From the NCBI GenBank assembly GCA_030671465.1, contig DAOVIP010000085.1, forward strand, positions 1 to 7,519: 7,519 nucleotides of DNA. Reading direction: 5' to 3'. Shown here piece after piece: positions 7,343 to 7,519 of this stretch. The stretch is from Candidatus Aminicenantota bacterium (lineage in GTDB: Bacteria > Acidobacteriota > Aminicenantia > UBA2199). Made by a program: the position numbers and the translations under genes. Under the pieces are notes generated by a model. That model saw only the letters and a list, made by a program, of their open reading frames with translations. It was not told the origin of the DNA and did no database searches. The stretch's first letter is position 1, and each line of letters begins with the position of its first letter.

Positions 7343-7427
7343 TGCCGGAGGGGGGAATCGAACCCCCACAGGGCTAAGCCCCGTCAGATTTTGAGTCTGA
7401 TGCGTCTGCCAATTCCGCCACTCCGGC
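7343..7427 (-). tRNA. tRNA-Leu (anticodon CAA)
   Basis: The 85-nt minus-strand sequence folds as a class II tRNA. The acceptor stem is GCCGGAG paired with CTCCGGC, with discriminator A. The D arm is GCG...CGC with the usual GGAATTGGCAGA loop of tRNA-Leu. The anticodon stem TCAGA/TCTGA encloses the loop CTCAAAA, giving anticodon CAA at 7391-7393, which reads UUG codons. The long variable arm contains GGGC-TTA-GCCC. The T arm is GGGGG-TTCGATT-CCCCC. The 3' CCA is not encoded, so it must be added after processing. The 3' end lies 24 nt before the rnfC start with no terminator between. Confidence 0.98.
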
Positions 7428-7439
7428 AGGCGATGGATA

Positions 7440-7468
7440 ATTATAGTAACTCAGGTCTTTTTTGTCAA
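7440..7468 (-). promoter_or_regulatory. Perfect-consensus promoter for tRNA-Leu and probably the rnf operon
   Basis: On the minus strand, TTGACA (7463-7468) and TATAAT (7440-7445) are both exact sigma70 consensus boxes with an ideal 17-bp spacer (7446-7462). The expected start, near 7433, leaves a tRNA leader of only about six bases. No other promoter-like pair can fit in the 24 nt between the tRNA and rnfC, so this is the best visible promoter for the whole tRNA-rnfCDGEAB unit. The remaining bases to the window end (7469-7519) are AT-rich and show no gene. Confidence 0.88.
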
Positions 7469-7519
7469 TGGAAATTCCCAACAAAATCCCTTAATTAAAG
7501 CAAAAAACCTTTATTCTTC

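Noticed and set aside
7343..7427. tRNA-Leu as an integration (att) site of a mobile element
   Set aside because: No integrase gene, no second copy of the tRNA 3' end and no phage or transposon genes are seen in the window; rnf genes are ordinary chromosomal cargo.

Overview
The window looks like chromosomal DNA of an anaerobic or fermentative bacterium with a Gram-negative type of envelope. It carries a complete Rnf ferredoxin:NAD+ oxidoreductase operon, a periplasmic-type ABC solute-binding protein and the trace of an RND-family transporter. Base composition is close to even. The two clearest promoters fit an ordinary sigma70-type consensus. I cannot assign a phylum from the sequence alone.

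Layout. (1) Positions 1-716, plus strand: the 3' part of a HAD-superfamily phosphatase gene whose catalytic-Asp motif lies just outside the window. (2) 741-2269, plus strand: a good promoter and a family 5 (peptide/nickel-type) ABC solute-binding protein that appears to start leaderless at a GTG. (3) 2270-2407: a 138-bp convergent gap. It contains, on the minus strand, the last 25-30 codons of an RND-type efflux transporter whose remaining gene is absent. (4) 2408-7318, minus strand: a compact rnfC-D-G-E-A-B operon. (5) 7343-7427, minus strand: tRNA-Leu(CAA), preceded by a perfect TTGACA-17-TATAAT promoter at 7440-7468.

How it works together. RnfB takes electrons from reduced ferredoxin. RnfA/E (shared membrane iron-sulfur site), RnfD and RnfG (covalent FMN) carry them through the membrane. 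RnfC passes them to NAD+, coupled to Na+ or H+ export. rnfC starts 24 nt after the tRNA 3' end with no terminator between them, so tRNA-Leu and the respiratory complex are probably read from one very strong promoter and separated by tRNA 3' processing.

The most notable observations are the tRNA-rnf co-transcription, the orphan RND tail beside rnfB, and an RnfB whose C-terminal ferredoxin module has lost exactly the four cysteines of one cluster while keeping the four of the other. The rest is a well-known system; I see no CRISPR, insertion sequence or phage module.
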